A stretch of DNA of 19,289 nt, taken from the NCBI GenBank assembly GCA_964247295.1, contig CAXTTV010000085.1:1-19289 (forward strand). Direction: 5' to 3'. Shown here piece by piece: positions 7,054-14,856 of the stretch. The notes under the pieces were generated by a model. The model did no database searches, was not told the origin of the DNA, and worked only from the letters and a program-made list of their open reading frames with translations. The translations under genes and the position numbers were made by a program. This stretch comes from CAXTTV01 sp964247295 (GTDB lineage: Bacteria; Chloroflexota; Ktedonobacteria; Ktedonobacterales; Ktedonobacteraceae). Positions within the stretch are counted from its first letter, which is position 1, and the number at the start of each line of letters is the position of its first letter.

Positions 7054-8412
7054 CTACTCCTCGCTGCGGATCGCGACGATTGGATCGAGCCGGGAGGCGC
7101 GGATCGCCGGATACAGTCCGAATAGCAGCGCGATGGCGGCTGAGATAATAAAGGGTAATACAATTGTTGTCGTGTCTACGACAAAGGGCAGACCGCCCAG
7201 GTTTGTGACAACTTTGCCGACCAGGAGCCCTAGAAGCATGCCAAAGACACCGCTGAGAATACAGAGGAACAGGGCCTCGACCAGGAACTGATTGCGGATA
7301 TCTTTGCGACGTGCTCCGATCGCCATTCTAATCCCGATCTCCCAGGTCCGTTCTGTGACCGAGACCAGCATAATATTCATAATGCCGATGCCACCAACCG
7401 TGAGAGAGATCGCTGCGATGCCGATCAGTAGGGCCTCTTCGACGGCTGCGCTTGATCCCGCCTGTTGCAGAAATTGGGTGAAAGTTAGAACGGTGAAGTT
7501 ATTGGCCTGTTTCCCTGTAATATGGTGCTGCTGTTGCAGGATCTGTGTTGCCTGACTCGCGGCCTGATCAACGACGCTCGTTGAGTCTCCCTTGAGTTCG
7601 ATCTGATCAACGGTATTGCCGGTGCGCAGGCGAGTGTGAGCGGTCTTAAATGGAACGATGACGACATCATCTGAGCCGATTCCTGGTCCTTGCTGGGCCA
7701 TCACTCCTACGATTTTGAAACGCTGCCCACTGATCAGAATGGTCTGACCCAGCGGATCAACCTGCTGGGGATCGAAAAGGTTCTTTTTGATGGTGTCACC
7801 GATGACGGCAACCTGCGCTCCATTGTTGTCATCGTCCTGGGTGAACCAGCCGCCAGCGGTATAGGTTGTGTTCTGGATCTGCTCAAAGCTGGCGTTAACA
7901 CCCTGGATTGTAGTATCCGTATCTTTGCGCTGATAGATGACTTTGCCGCTAATGGAGATGACCGGGCTGGCTGCGGCAAGGTGCGCAAGATGAGATATCG
8001 ATTCCGCATCTTGAATCGTCAATGGGGCTGGGCGGACCACAGCTTTCGGATTGGTGCCCGTCCCACCTGTGCTGGGATAGACAATAATGAGTGAGCCGAA
8101 ACCGCTAAGAATATTGCTGATATAGAGGTTGACGCCCTGGGTCAGGGAAACGGCGGCGATCACCGCCGCGATCCCGATAAAGATGCCCAGGCCGGTCAGA
8201 AATGAACGGCCCTTATTGCCATTAATGGCTTCAAAGGCGCTGCTGACATTTGCCGCTGCCCGGCTTCCGGGGCGCTCTTTATGATCTCTCAGCTCTACCA
8301 GCAATTGTTGGAGCGGCGTCTCCTGTTGCGCTGTTGCCACGCCGCCACCAGCTTTCGTCGCCATTTCGGGAGTGCCTGCGCCGTTTAGATTGGATCGGGT
8401 TGAACTGCTCAC
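7054..8412 (-). CDS. MacB-like ABC transporter permease (first permease of operon)
   Basis: The start is GTG 8412-8410 (452 residues), preceded by AGGAGGAG and overlapping the ATPase stop codon by 3 nt in the string GTGA, which suggests translational coupling. The layout matches its downstream paralogue. A Ser/Thr/Gly-rich cytoplasmic N-terminus is followed by TM1 at about 68-92 (SFLTGLGIFIGIAAVIAAV). A MacB periplasmic-core domain comes next, with GGWFTQDDDNNGAQVAVIGD and SGQRFKIVGVMAQQG. The C-terminal FtsX domain has three helices and the VTERTWEIGIRMAIGARRKD segment. Family knowledge: such permeases transmit ATPase movements to the extracytoplasmic adaptor. Unlike proteobacterial MacB, the nucleotide-binding domain is a separate protein here. 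Only 13 nt separate its stop from the next start. Confidence 0.9.
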   Translation of the reverse strand: MSSSTRSNLNGAGTPEMATKAGGGVATAQQETPLQQLLVELRDHKERPGSRAAANVSSAFEAINGNKGRSFLTGLGIFIGIAAVIAAVSLTQGVNLYISNILSGFGSLIIVYPSTGGTGTNPKAVVRPAPLTIQDAESISHLAHLAAASPVISISGKVIYQRKDTDTTIQGVNASFEQIQNTTYTAGGWFTQDDDNNGAQVAVIGDTIKKNLFDPQQVDPLGQTILISGQRFKIVGVMAQQGPGIGSDDVVIVPFKTAHTRLRTGNTVDQIELKGDSTSVVDQAASQATQILQQQHHITGKQANNFTVLTFTQFLQQAGSSAAVEEALLIGIAAISLTVGGIGIMNIMLVSVTERTWEIGIRMAIGARRKDIRNQFLVEALFLCILSGVFGMLLGLLVGKVVTNLGGLPFVVDTTTIVLPFIISAAIALLFGLYPAIRASRLDPIVAIRSEE

Positions 8413-9299
8413 GGCTTCTCCTCCTGAACTACAGTAGTTCCCGACTCCTGTTGGCGCTGCGCGATCGCGTTCCATTCCTCGATTGCCTTGCGCTGGTTCT
8501 GGATTGGCTCGTCTTTAAGGATTTCGCCGTCCAGAAAGGTGACCTGTCGGGTCGCGTACTGGGCAACCTTGGGATCGTGGGTGACCAGGACGATGGTCAG
8601 GCCCTGGTCATTGAGAGCCTGGAGAATAGCGATAATCTCGATGCTTGTCTTACTGTCCAGGTTTCCAGTTGGCTCATCGGCCAGCAACAGCGCTGGACCG
8701 TTGATCAGGGAGCGGGCGATCGCCACGCGCTGCTGTTGACCGCCCGATAGCTCCGCTGGCTTGTGATACAGGCGGTCCCCCAGCCCGACCAATTGCAGAG
8801 CCATTTTGGCCCGACGATCCCGCTCCCGGCGTGAGAGGCCACCATAGACCATTGGCAGACCCACATTGCGGATCGCATTGGCCCGTCCCAGCAGATTAAA
8901 GCCCTGGAACACAAACCCGATCAAGCGGTTGCGGATATTCGCCAGCTTATCGGTGGAAAGCGCGCTCACCAGATTGCCAGCCAGCCAGTATTCTCCATTG
9001 CTGGGCCGATCCAAGCAGCCCAGTAGATTCATAAAGGTAGATTTTCCTGAGCCCGACGGACCCATAATCGCCACAAACTCGCCTGGATACACCTCTAGCG
9101 AAATGCCGCGCAGCGCAGGAACCAGCGTTTTGTTACCGATCTTATACGTTTTTATGAGATTGCGTACTGAGATTACCGGAGCCACCTGCGACTGTTGGGT
9201 GAGAGCCGTCTGTGTCGTCACTGTCGACTCATTTCCGAGATTTGTGAAAGGTGAAGTCTCAGTCGCGTGAACCGATAGTCCTGGATCTTGCTCTTTCAT
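8409..9299 (-). CDS. ABC transporter ATP-binding protein (MacB/LolD class)
   Basis: 296 residues starting at ATG 9299-9297, with GGAGAA about 6 nt upstream. All ATPase motifs are present and intact. They are Walker A GPSGSGKST (80-88), Q-loop Gln132 (VFQGFNLL), signature LSGGQ (184-188), Walker B LLLADEP with catalytic Glu209, D-loop NLDS, and H-loop His241 (VTHD). Phrases such as MNLLGCLDRPSNGEYWLAG and DEPTGNLDSKTS place it in the MacB/LolD/FtsE-like o228 subfamily, which powers mechanotransmission rather than classical import. A non-conserved Ser/Thr-rich N-terminal extension of about 40 residues precedes the domain. It lies 43 nt after the fusion-protein gene and overlaps the first permease gene. 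Confidence 0.95.
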   Translation of the reverse strand: MKEQDPGLSVHATETSPFTNLGNESTVTTQTALTQQSQVAPVISVRNLIKTYKIGNKTLVPALRGISLEVYPGEFVAIMGPSGSGKSTFMNLLGCLDRPSNGEYWLAGNLVSALSTDKLANIRNRLIGFVFQGFNLLGRANAIRNVGLPMVYGGLSRRERDRRAKMALQLVGLGDRLYHKPAELSGGQQQRVAIARSLINGPALLLADEPTGNLDSKTSIEIIAILQALNDQGLTIVLVTHDPKVAQYATRQVTFLDGEILKDEPIQNQRKAIEEWNAIAQRQQESGTTVVQEEKP

Positions 9300-9342
9300 A
9301 CTTGTTCTCCATATCTAGAACGCGTTGCCGTCCAGGGACCGA

Positions 9343-10659
9343 CTACCGATTCGAGCCCCCGCTCGAACTGGTAGCGCTGGGGCTCGCTGTCGCGGACCCC
9401 TGTATACCCGTTACAACCGACTCATTAGCATCCAGACCCTTCAGTACCTCAGCATTAGTACCATCATTAATGCCCAGAACCACCGGCTTCACCGTTGTTT
9501 TCCCATGAGCATTCTCAACAACATAGTCAGTCGTCGCATTATCCTTTTGATCCTGGGGCAGACTTGCCAGCATATTCTGAGCCTGCTTCTGAGCTGAGGC
9601 CACATCTTGAGCGGTAACCACTGGCTGTCCACTCGCGCCCGTGGTACTGGCAGTGTGCGAAAAGTTAATCGCCGTTACTGGAACCGTCTCGACATTCTTA
9701 TGTTGGAGAACCGTCACAGTCACATTCGCGGTCATATTCGGGAACAGATTCGCATTTTTCGCGCTATCCATATCCACATCGATGGTGACAGGATAGGTTA
9801 CCACATTTGCACTGCTCACACCGGCGGGTGAGATAGAATTTACCTTGCCTTTGAATTCGCGATCACCATAAGCATTCACCGTAAATGTGACAGGATCACC
9901 CTTTTTGACGTTTGCCGTATCCGACTCATTCACATTGGCCTGAACCTGGAGACCGGAGAGATCCACCAGTTGAATAAACGATCCGCTGGCGGAGGTTGTC
10001 CCGGTGCCGCCACTGGCCGAGCCACTACCACCGGCCCCGGCTGTTCCTCCGACATTGCCATTGATCGCAGTCACCACGCCATCGTGGGGAGCGATCAGCG
10101 TCGCCGTATCCAGATTATGTTTCGCGGCATCCAGTTGTTTGTTCGCCACATCCAACTGACCTTGAGCCTGGGCGATCGCCGCATCGCCAGTCGCATTATT
10201 TAGATTAGACTGGTCGGCATCCACCGAAGCCTGGGCCTGATCAACCGCATCCTGAAGCGCCGTCTTATCCAGCCGGGCCAGCACCCAACCCTTTTTCACC
10301 TTCTGGCCCACCTTCACATCGATCTCGTTGATCTTGGTCGCGGTGCCGGTAGGGCTCAGATTATAGGTCCCGCTCTGGATCGGTCCGGTGGCGTTAATCG
10401 TCTGAGAAATATCTCCCTGGCTTACCGTTCCATACTGATAGACAACGGGAGCTTTGCGCCCGGCTTGAGAGATCACATACCCAATGATCAGCAGGGCCAG
10501 CAACAGAATCACCAGGAAAATGATTGGGCCTGGTCTGCGCCACCAGGGGCGGCGTTTCTCAAGCTCAACCTGTCCGTTATACTGACTGAAGCCAGGAAGA
10601 GTCAATAATTGCTGATTGGCGTTTTGCGTTTTGGGCGTACCCGTCTGAGAGTCTGCCAT
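9343..10659 (-). CDS. HlyD/MacA-type membrane fusion protein (efflux periplasmic adaptor subunit)
   Basis: The start chosen is ATG 10659-10657 (438 residues), with AAGGAG 10-11 nt upstream. The open frame continues to 10800 but that part is AT-rich leader with no ribosome-binding site. A cytoplasmic N-terminus is followed by one membrane anchor (about 45-64, IIFLVILLLALLIIGYVIS). The biotinyl-lipoyl halves are at about 100-130 (NEIDVKVGQKVKKGWVLARL) and about 186-245, separated by a short helical hairpin (131-185). Beta-barrel and membrane-proximal domains follow, then a Ser-rich tail. The second lipoyl half contains a Gly/Ser/Thr-rich insert at about 202-226, unusual for this fold. In a likely monoderm cell it would act as the extracytoplasmic adaptor of the transporter encoded downstream. 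It is the first gene of the operon. Confidence 0.9.
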   Translation of the reverse strand: MADSQTGTPKTQNANQQLLTLPGFSQYNGQVELEKRRPWWRRPGPIIFLVILLLALLIIGYVISQAGRKAPVVYQYGTVSQGDISQTINATGPIQSGTYNLSPTGTATKINEIDVKVGQKVKKGWVLARLDKTALQDAVDQAQASVDADQSNLNNATGDAAIAQAQGQLDVANKQLDAAKHNLDTATLIAPHDGVVTAINGNVGGTAGAGGSGSASGGTGTTSASGSFIQLVDLSGLQVQANVNESDTANVKKGDPVTFTVNAYGDREFKGKVNSISPAGVSSANVVTYPVTIDVDMDSAKNANLFPNMTANVTVTVLQHKNVETVPVTAINFSHTASTTGASGQPVVTAQDVASAQKQAQNMLASLPQDQKDNATTDYVVENAHGKTTVKPVVLGINDGTNAEVLKGLDANESVVTGIQGSATASPSATSSSGGSNR

Positions 10660-10930
10660 GAAGAATCTGCTCCTTCTTTTCATTTCAAAAGATGTCTGGA
10701 AAATTATTAAATTGCACTCGTCAACCTGATGACAAAAAGAGTAAAATGAAGAAATAGGGCTGAATAGGATAAAAAAATAAAACTCGTGAAATGTATGCAA
10801 TATTTTATTGTGCTTCCGTTCTATTGTACGCAGCAGATAGCACAGAGTTGTAGAAAAAGAGATAGTAAAAACCTATTTATGTACCTGGATTGTTCATGAA
10901 TGCATAATTCGCTGGGCCGCTGTTTATGAT
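10660..10930. other. Gene-free AT-rich leader/promoter region of the export operon
   Basis: The minus-strand frame is open through part of this stretch, but its translation is low-complexity and Phe/Ser-rich, with no ribosome-binding site. I read it as untranslated leader and promoter DNA. Beyond about 10910 the composition shifts towards GC where repeat element E starts. Confidence 0.5.
10706..10735 (-). promoter_or_regulatory. Possible promoter of the export operon
   Basis: On the minus strand, TTGTCA (10735-10730) and TTTAAT (10711-10706) are separated by 18 nt, about 50 nt before the fusion-protein start, in strongly AT-rich DNA. The match to a sigma-70 consensus is fair but the region is AT-rich enough for chance matches. 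Confidence 0.3.
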
Positions 10931-11010
10931 GGTGTTGGGAAAAGGGAACGGGTCCGTACAGAGATTGGTGAGCATTCAATCGGTAGGAAATCGCTTGCGA
11001 CTTCCCTACG
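10931..11010 (+). repeat. Dispersed intergenic repeat, element E (short member with hairpin)
   Basis: It begins with GTGTTGGGAAAAGGG, the family end word, followed by ACGGGTCCGTA, which resembles the arm core of elements A and B. An internal TTGGTGAGCATTCAAT resembles TTGGTGAGCCATTGAT in element B. It closes with a near-perfect 27-nt hairpin at 10983-11009 (GTAGG, then TCGC/GCGA, then CCTAC) containing the shared word CTTCCCTACG. It lies between the export operon promoter region and a decayed ABC gene. Confidence 0.55.
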
Positions 11011-11054
11011 CTCCTTTGAGCACATTTGCTCGCTAGAGCTTTCCCTGATTCTAC

Positions 11055-11569
11055 TCATAATCGAGACGAGATGAGCTGTGGCTTCTCTTCAGACTGATTC
11101 ACCATGTAAAGATATGCTTCTTCAAGTGTGGGCTTCACAGGTACAGCGTCTGGATGAGGGCGTTGTATAGTGATGAGTCGAGTCTCAACCTGCTCGCCAT
11201 GACGGATCGCCGAACTCACCTGATAGTTGGTTCGCAAGTGCTCAAACTCCTGATTACTCAATGTAACGGCCCAGGCTGTTTAGGAGGCATCCTCTTGTAG
11301 GTTTGCTGACGTGCCCGTCCATAGTAACTGGCCTGTATGAAGTAGGGCAATATTTGTAGCCATCGCTTCAATATCTGAAATGATATGTGATGAGAGGATC
11401 ACTAACCGCTCACCCTGCAATGAAGCTATGAGCTCCCGGAAGTACGTTGGTGTCATCTGAGCCTGAACTAGATGAATGACCTGCTGTGCAAGGGTTGGAT
11501 CGGCCCATTCAGAGTGACCGATAAGGCTTTTTTCCTGTAGTTGTATTAGTCGTAGAGTATTGCGAGATT
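11055..11569 (-). pseudogene. Decayed 3' end of an ABC-2-type transporter ATPase gene
   Basis: Read on the minus strand, one continuous frame runs to 11055 but is broken by TAA at 11282-11280. Before the stop it encodes TYFRELIASLQGERLVILSS, then HIISDIEAMATNIALLHTGQ and LLWTG. This matches the H-loop region (SSHI for STHI) and following strand of bacitracin/ABC-2-type ATPases. After the stop, the same frame continues with the family's C-terminal domain, ending in PHPDAVPVKPTLEEAYLYM. Walker A, signature and Walker B are absent, and the sequence before about 11456 (MTPTYF) is not recognisable, although still open. It is therefore a 5'-truncated pseudogene with an additional in-frame stop. The two halves are each under 70 residues, so they are easily missed. 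It abuts the end of rnhB. Confidence 0.75.
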
Positions 11570-12220
11570 CTAGTTTTCGGGGAACAGACTATAGAGATTG
11601 CGGACGGGGGCGAAACTCATGCGATGGTGGGGGCAGGCTCCGTGGATTTGGAGAGCATCAAAATGGGCTTTTGTACCATAGCCTTTATGTTGATCGAAAC
11701 CATACATCGGGTAGTGGGTATGCAGATCTTGCATCAGGCGGTCGCGGGTGACCTTGGCGATAATCGAGGCCGCCGCAATCGAGAGGCTGCGGGCATCGCC
11801 TTTAATAAGATCGCGTTGGGGTAGCGGGACATCTGGGAGTCGGAGGGCATCCAGGAGCAGGGCCTCTGGTTGAAACGTAAGTTGGGAAAGGGCAGCACGC
11901 ATCGCATATTTCGTGGCCTGTAAAATATTGCGCTGATCGATAATCTCGACCGAACCAAGGCCCACGCCAATCGAGAGAGCGTGCTGCTGAATCACTGTGA
12001 AAAGACGTTCGCGCGCCAGAAGCGAGAGCTGTTTCGAGTCTCGAACACCAGCGAACAGGGCTAAAGTCCTTTCAGGATCTTCACTATATATTGGCAAAAT
12101 CACAGCCGCAGCAACGACCGGGCCAGCGAGGCAGCCGCGACCGGCTTCATCCAGGCCAGCGATACAACAACAGCCCTGTTGGATCAGGGCCATCTCTTCT
12201 GCGAGTGTTGGATCTTGCAT
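11570..12220 (-). CDS. rnhB: Ribonuclease HII
   Basis: A 216-residue enzyme that cleaves RNA in RNA-DNA hybrids and at single ribonucleotides embedded in DNA. The catalytic acidic residues are in place: Asp24 and Glu25 in GLDEAGRG, Asp124 in LLLDALRLP, and Asp160 in KVTRDRLM. The family GRG motif and the DSKQLS motif (61-66) are also present. The Pro usually following GRG is Cys30 here, preceded by a CCC run at 17-19. The C-terminal YGTKAH...GACPHHRMSFAPV block is typical. The ATG at 12220-12218 starts 2 nt after the rplS stop and has no strong ribosome-binding site of its own, so it is probably translated by coupling with rplS. Confidence 0.96.
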   Translation of the reverse strand: MQDPTLAEEMALIQQGCCCIAGLDEAGRGCLAGPVVAAAVILPIYSEDPERTLALFAGVRDSKQLSLLARERLFTVIQQHALSIGVGLGSVEIIDQRNILQATKYAMRAALSQLTFQPEALLLDALRLPDVPLPQRDLIKGDARSLSIAAASIIAKVTRDRLMQDLHTHYPMYGFDQHKGYGTKAHFDALQIHGACPHHRMSFAPVRNLYSLFPEN

Positions 12221-12222
12221 AG

Positions 12223-12795
12223 TTATTCGTTTGTAGTGGTCTCTGGCAGAACGGTCGTTGCAGGAGTAACATTCTCTGACAAAACAGTTGTCGCGGGAGT
12301 AACGTTCTCTGGCAAAACAGTTGTCGTGGGAGTAACGTTCTCTATAAGAAGCTGGGTTGTAGCGGCGGCCTTCTGCTTCTGACGAGCCTCTCTGGCGGCA
12401 GTCTCTTTGGCGGTCTTTGGACGAAGCTCTTTCAAACGGGTCGCCTTACCAGTCAGACCACGGATATAGTAAAGTTGCTTGCGGCGAACGCGCGCATGAC
12501 GAATCACATCAATCTTCTCAATACGAGGAGAATTGATCAGAAATGTACGCTCGACGCCAACACCATTGGTGATACGGCGGACAGTAAAATTGCGGTTCAC
12601 ACTAGAACCACGAAGGCGCATCACCGTGCCCTCAAAGGGCTGAAGGCGCTCACGGTTACCTTCTACGACTTTCACCTGGAGACGAACAGTGTCGCCCGAT
12701 TGGATCACGGGGAGATCCTTACGTAACTGCGCGGTTTCAACAGCGGCCAGTAACGCACGTCCCGCAGGCTTTGTTACGGCTTTTTGGTCGGCCAT
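12223..12795 (-). CDS. rplS: 50S ribosomal protein L19 with repetitive C-terminal extension
   Basis: 190 residues, against roughly 115 for usual L19, a large-subunit protein at the 30S-50S interface. Residues about 20-125 are canonical (LRKDLPVIQSGDTVRLQVKV, VEGNRERLQPFEG, GVGVERTFLINSPRIEKIDV, RRKQLYYIRGLTGKATRLKE). The tail starts with a Lys/Ala/Arg-rich helix (PKTAKETAAREARQKQKAA) and continues with three 11-residue repeats of the type NVTPATTVLPE, ending TTTNE. The repeats match three 33-bp DNA units. A GAGGT lies about 9 nt before the ATG (12795-12793). It is the second gene of an rpsT-rplS-rnhB run. The tail is not needed for L19 function elsewhere and its role is unknown. Confidence 0.96.
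   Translation of the reverse strand: MADQKAVTKPAGRALLAAVETAQLRKDLPVIQSGDTVRLQVKVVEGNRERLQPFEGTVMRLRGSSVNRNFTVRRITNGVGVERTFLINSPRIEKIDVIRHARVRRKQLYYIRGLTGKATRLKELRPKTAKETAAREARQKQKAAATTQLLIENVTPTTTVLPENVTPATTVLSENVTPATTVLPETTTNE
12240..12338 (-). repeat. Three tandem 33-bp units encoding the L19 tail
   Basis: Units at 12240-12272, 12273-12305 and 12306-12338 begin TCTCTG(G/A)CA and end GGAGTAAC(A/G)T. The last two differ at only a few bases, and a partial fourth unit starts at 12339. Each encodes 11 residues in frame, so length changes by whole units keep the frame. Confidence 0.85.
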
Positions 12796-12892
12796 CCTTC
12801 TTCTACCTCTCTGGGCGCGTCATTCTGCTCAGTGCCTGGTCCTGCTGATTATCTGTGGATAGCGGGGAGAGCATCTGGCGTGGCGCGCGGAA

Positions 12893-13162
12893 TTACTTGC
12901 TCAGTGCGTTGAGCTGCTTCATCAGGCGTGATTTACGGCGAGCAGCGTTATTTTTATGAATGACACCTTTTTTCGCGGCGCGATCCAGCTCGCTCACAGC
13001 GGCGCGGACGGCCTCGACCGAGGTCTCATCGACAGTGCCGGTTGAGATAGCCTGACGGGCTTTCGTGACCTGAGTTCTTACGATAGATTTAACGCTCCGA
13101 TTGTGCAGGCGGCGCTTTTGTTCCTGGCGCATGCGCTTCTCGGCAGCAGCATTATTGGGCAT
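12893..13162 (-). CDS. rpsT: 30S ribosomal protein S20
   Basis: 89 residues, standard for S20, which binds 16S rRNA in the body of the small subunit. The sequence is a helical bundle rich in Lys, Arg and Ala. It begins MPNNAAAEKRMRQEQKRRLH (family: MPNIKSAKKRVRQ...) and contains NRSVKSIVRTQVTKARQAI and the conserved KGVIHKNNAARRKSRLMKQL near the C-terminus. The ATG at 13162-13160 has GGGAGGA about 11 nt upstream. It is the first gene of the cluster with rplS and rnhB. A 97-nt gap separates it from rplS and shows no terminator. Confidence 0.96.
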   Translation of the reverse strand: MPNNAAAEKRMRQEQKRRLHNRSVKSIVRTQVTKARQAISTGTVDETSVEAVRAAVSELDRAAKKGVIHKNNAARRKSRLMKQLNALSK

Positions 13163-13329
13163 GTGATCTACAATCCTCCCGAAGCAATAACATCTGCCCC
13201 TTATTCACGGGCTGATTTACAAAAAATGCCGACAACACGTCGGACTAAATGCCCACGAATTATAGCAGATGGGCATACCCCTGTCAAATAAGATTGGAGA
13301 TATTGGGGGCGCTTCATGATCCCGAACCC

Positions 13330-13718
13330 CGGTAGGGTGGAGGTTCGAGGCAAACCTCTACCGCAAGCGAGCGACTCTGCTAGGAAAAGGGAAAGCGTTT
13401 CCTGTGCAGAGAAGGGTGATCGAATGGGGTAGGGCGGGTCACGTGTGGACCCGTAGAGACAGGAATCTCTCCCATCACCATCGCTCCATGCCTGCGTCTG
13501 AGAGGAACGGGGAATGATGATCCACGGTCGGCCGTGACCGCCGTCCGTGCTTTCGTACCTTCGGACCCTGACCGACGAGCCTTTGGTTCGGCTTCGGGGG
13601 GCAGGTGGTACGCCCCCTTGCCACGGGTCCACACGTGACCCGATCTACGTACCATGGCGAGGGAGGAGAACACCCTTCCTTTCTTTTCTCAACAGAGTCG
13701 CGAGCGGCTCCCCTACGT
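13330..13718. repeat. Dispersed intergenic repeat, element A (large hairpin with 27-nt arms)
   Basis: It fills most of the 557-nt gap between metB and rpsT. Arms at 13429-13455 and 13622-13648 are inverted repeats matching at 24 of 27 positions, with core CGGGTCACGTGTGGACCCGT. They are separated by 166 nt of GC-rich sequence. The outer flanks are also inverted relative to each other: GCGACTCTGCTAGGAAAAGG on the left against CTTTTCTCAACAGAGTCGCG on the right. The element ends in GAGCGGCTCCCCTACG (13702-13717), the family terminal word. The right arm and flank recur in element B. No credible gene lies inside; the remainder of the gap (13163-13329) is the rpsT upstream region. Confidence 0.75.
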
Positions 13719-13719
13719 C

Positions 13720-14856
13720 TTATTTCAGGGCCTGATCCAGGTCCGCGATCAGATCTTCGGCCTCTTCAATTCCTACCGATAACCTCAACAAGGTGTCAGT
13801 CAAACCACGGGCCTCGCGGATCTCCTTGGGAATCGAGCCGTGGGTCATGGTGGCAGGATGGCAGGCCAGCGACTCAACACCGCCAAGGCTCTCAGCGAGT
13901 GTGAACACCTTCAGCTTGCGCACCGCGCGATCCAGATCCTGAACATCTCCCTTGATTTGGAAGGAGACCATCCCACCAAACCCGGTCATCTGACGCTTTG
14001 CCAGCTCATGATCTGGATGATTGCTCAGACCAGGATAGAAAATCTTCTCGACTTTGGGATGTTCAGCCAGGAAGCGAGCGACACTATGGGCATTCTCCTC
14101 ATGCTGCTTCATCCGCACGGCCAGGGTCTTGATACCCCGAAGCGTCAACCAGGAGTCAAAGGGGCCGGGAACCCCGCCAGCGGCGTTCTGATAAAACTTA
14201 ATCTGCTCGTAGGCTTCCTGATTACTGGTGACGACCGCGCCCCCGATGATATCGCTATGTCCATTGATATACTTGGTAGTGCTGTGGAGCACAATGTCCG
14301 CGCCCAGGTTCAGAGGCTGCTGAAAGTAGGGGCTGGCGAACGTGTTATCGACCACAACCAGCAGATTATGCTTGTGAGCAAGATCGGCGATCGCCTTAAT
14401 ATCGGTCAGGCGGAGAAGGGGATTGGTTGGGGTCTCCAGCCAGATCATTTTTGTGCTTGGGCGGATCGCCTTCTCGTAGGCAGCGAGATCGTTGTCCTCG
14501 ACGTAACTGGCCTCGATACCGTAGCGGCGCATAATCCGCTCAAAGATTCGGTAGGTCCCACCGTAGAGATCATCGCAGGCGATAATGTGATCGCCGCCAT
14601 TTAGCAGGCTGAGGATTGCCTGTTCAGCGGCCTGACCTGAGGCGAAGGCCAGACCATACTTCCCGTTCTCGATCGAAGCCAAGCAGGCTTCAAGAGCCGT
14701 GCGGGTCGGATTGCCGCTCCGTGAATACTCATAGCCTTTATGTTCGCCCAGCCCGGTTTGGGCATAGGTCGAAGTCTGATAGATGGGGGTCATCACCGCG
14801 CCGGTCGTAGGATCTGGCTCCTGCCCGGCATGGATCGCCCTGGTCGCGAATTTCAT
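13720..14856 (-). CDS. metB: Cystathionine gamma-synthase / gamma-lyase family PLP enzyme
   Basis: 378 residues, normal for the Cys/Met metabolism PLP-dependent family. The PLP-binding Lys195 is in HSTTKYINGHSD and Asp170 in VVVDNTFASPYFQQP binds the pyridine nitrogen. Tyr44 and Arg46 in YEYSRSGNPTR contact the cofactor phosphate from the partner subunit, and the C-terminal AESLGGVESLACHPATMTH is intact. Such enzymes make cystathionine from an activated homoserine and cysteine (MetB), or split cystathionine or methionine (lyases). Sequence alone does not settle which; a gamma-synthase or bifunctional enzyme is the best guess. The ATG at 14856-14854 has AGGAG about 11 nt upstream. The leader contains nested inverted repeats that could regulate it. 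It is divergent from the hydrolase gene and followed by repeat element A. Confidence 0.9.
   Translation of the reverse strand: MKFATRAIHAGQEPDPTTGAVMTPIYQTSTYAQTGLGEHKGYEYSRSGNPTRTALEACLASIENGKYGLAFASGQAAEQAILSLLNGGDHIIACDDLYGGTYRIFERIMRRYGIEASYVEDNDLAAYEKAIRPSTKMIWLETPTNPLLRLTDIKAIADLAHKHNLLVVVDNTFASPYFQQPLNLGADIVLHSTTKYINGHSDIIGGAVVTSNQEAYEQIKFYQNAAGGVPGPFDSWLTLRGIKTLAVRMKQHEENAHSVARFLAEHPKVEKIFYPGLSNHPDHELAKRQMTGFGGMVSFQIKGDVQDLDRAVRKLKVFTLAESLGGVESLACHPATMTHGSIPKEIREARGLTDTLLRLSVGIEEAEDLIADLDQALK

Noticed and set aside
12240..12338. Short regular repeats that could suggest a CRISPR array
   Set aside because: Units are directly adjacent with no spacers and lie in frame within rplS.
13840..14604. 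Long plus-strand open frame (254 codons)
   Set aside because: It is fully antisense to the cystathionine gamma-synthase family gene, which has intact catalytic motifs; the translation resembles nothing.
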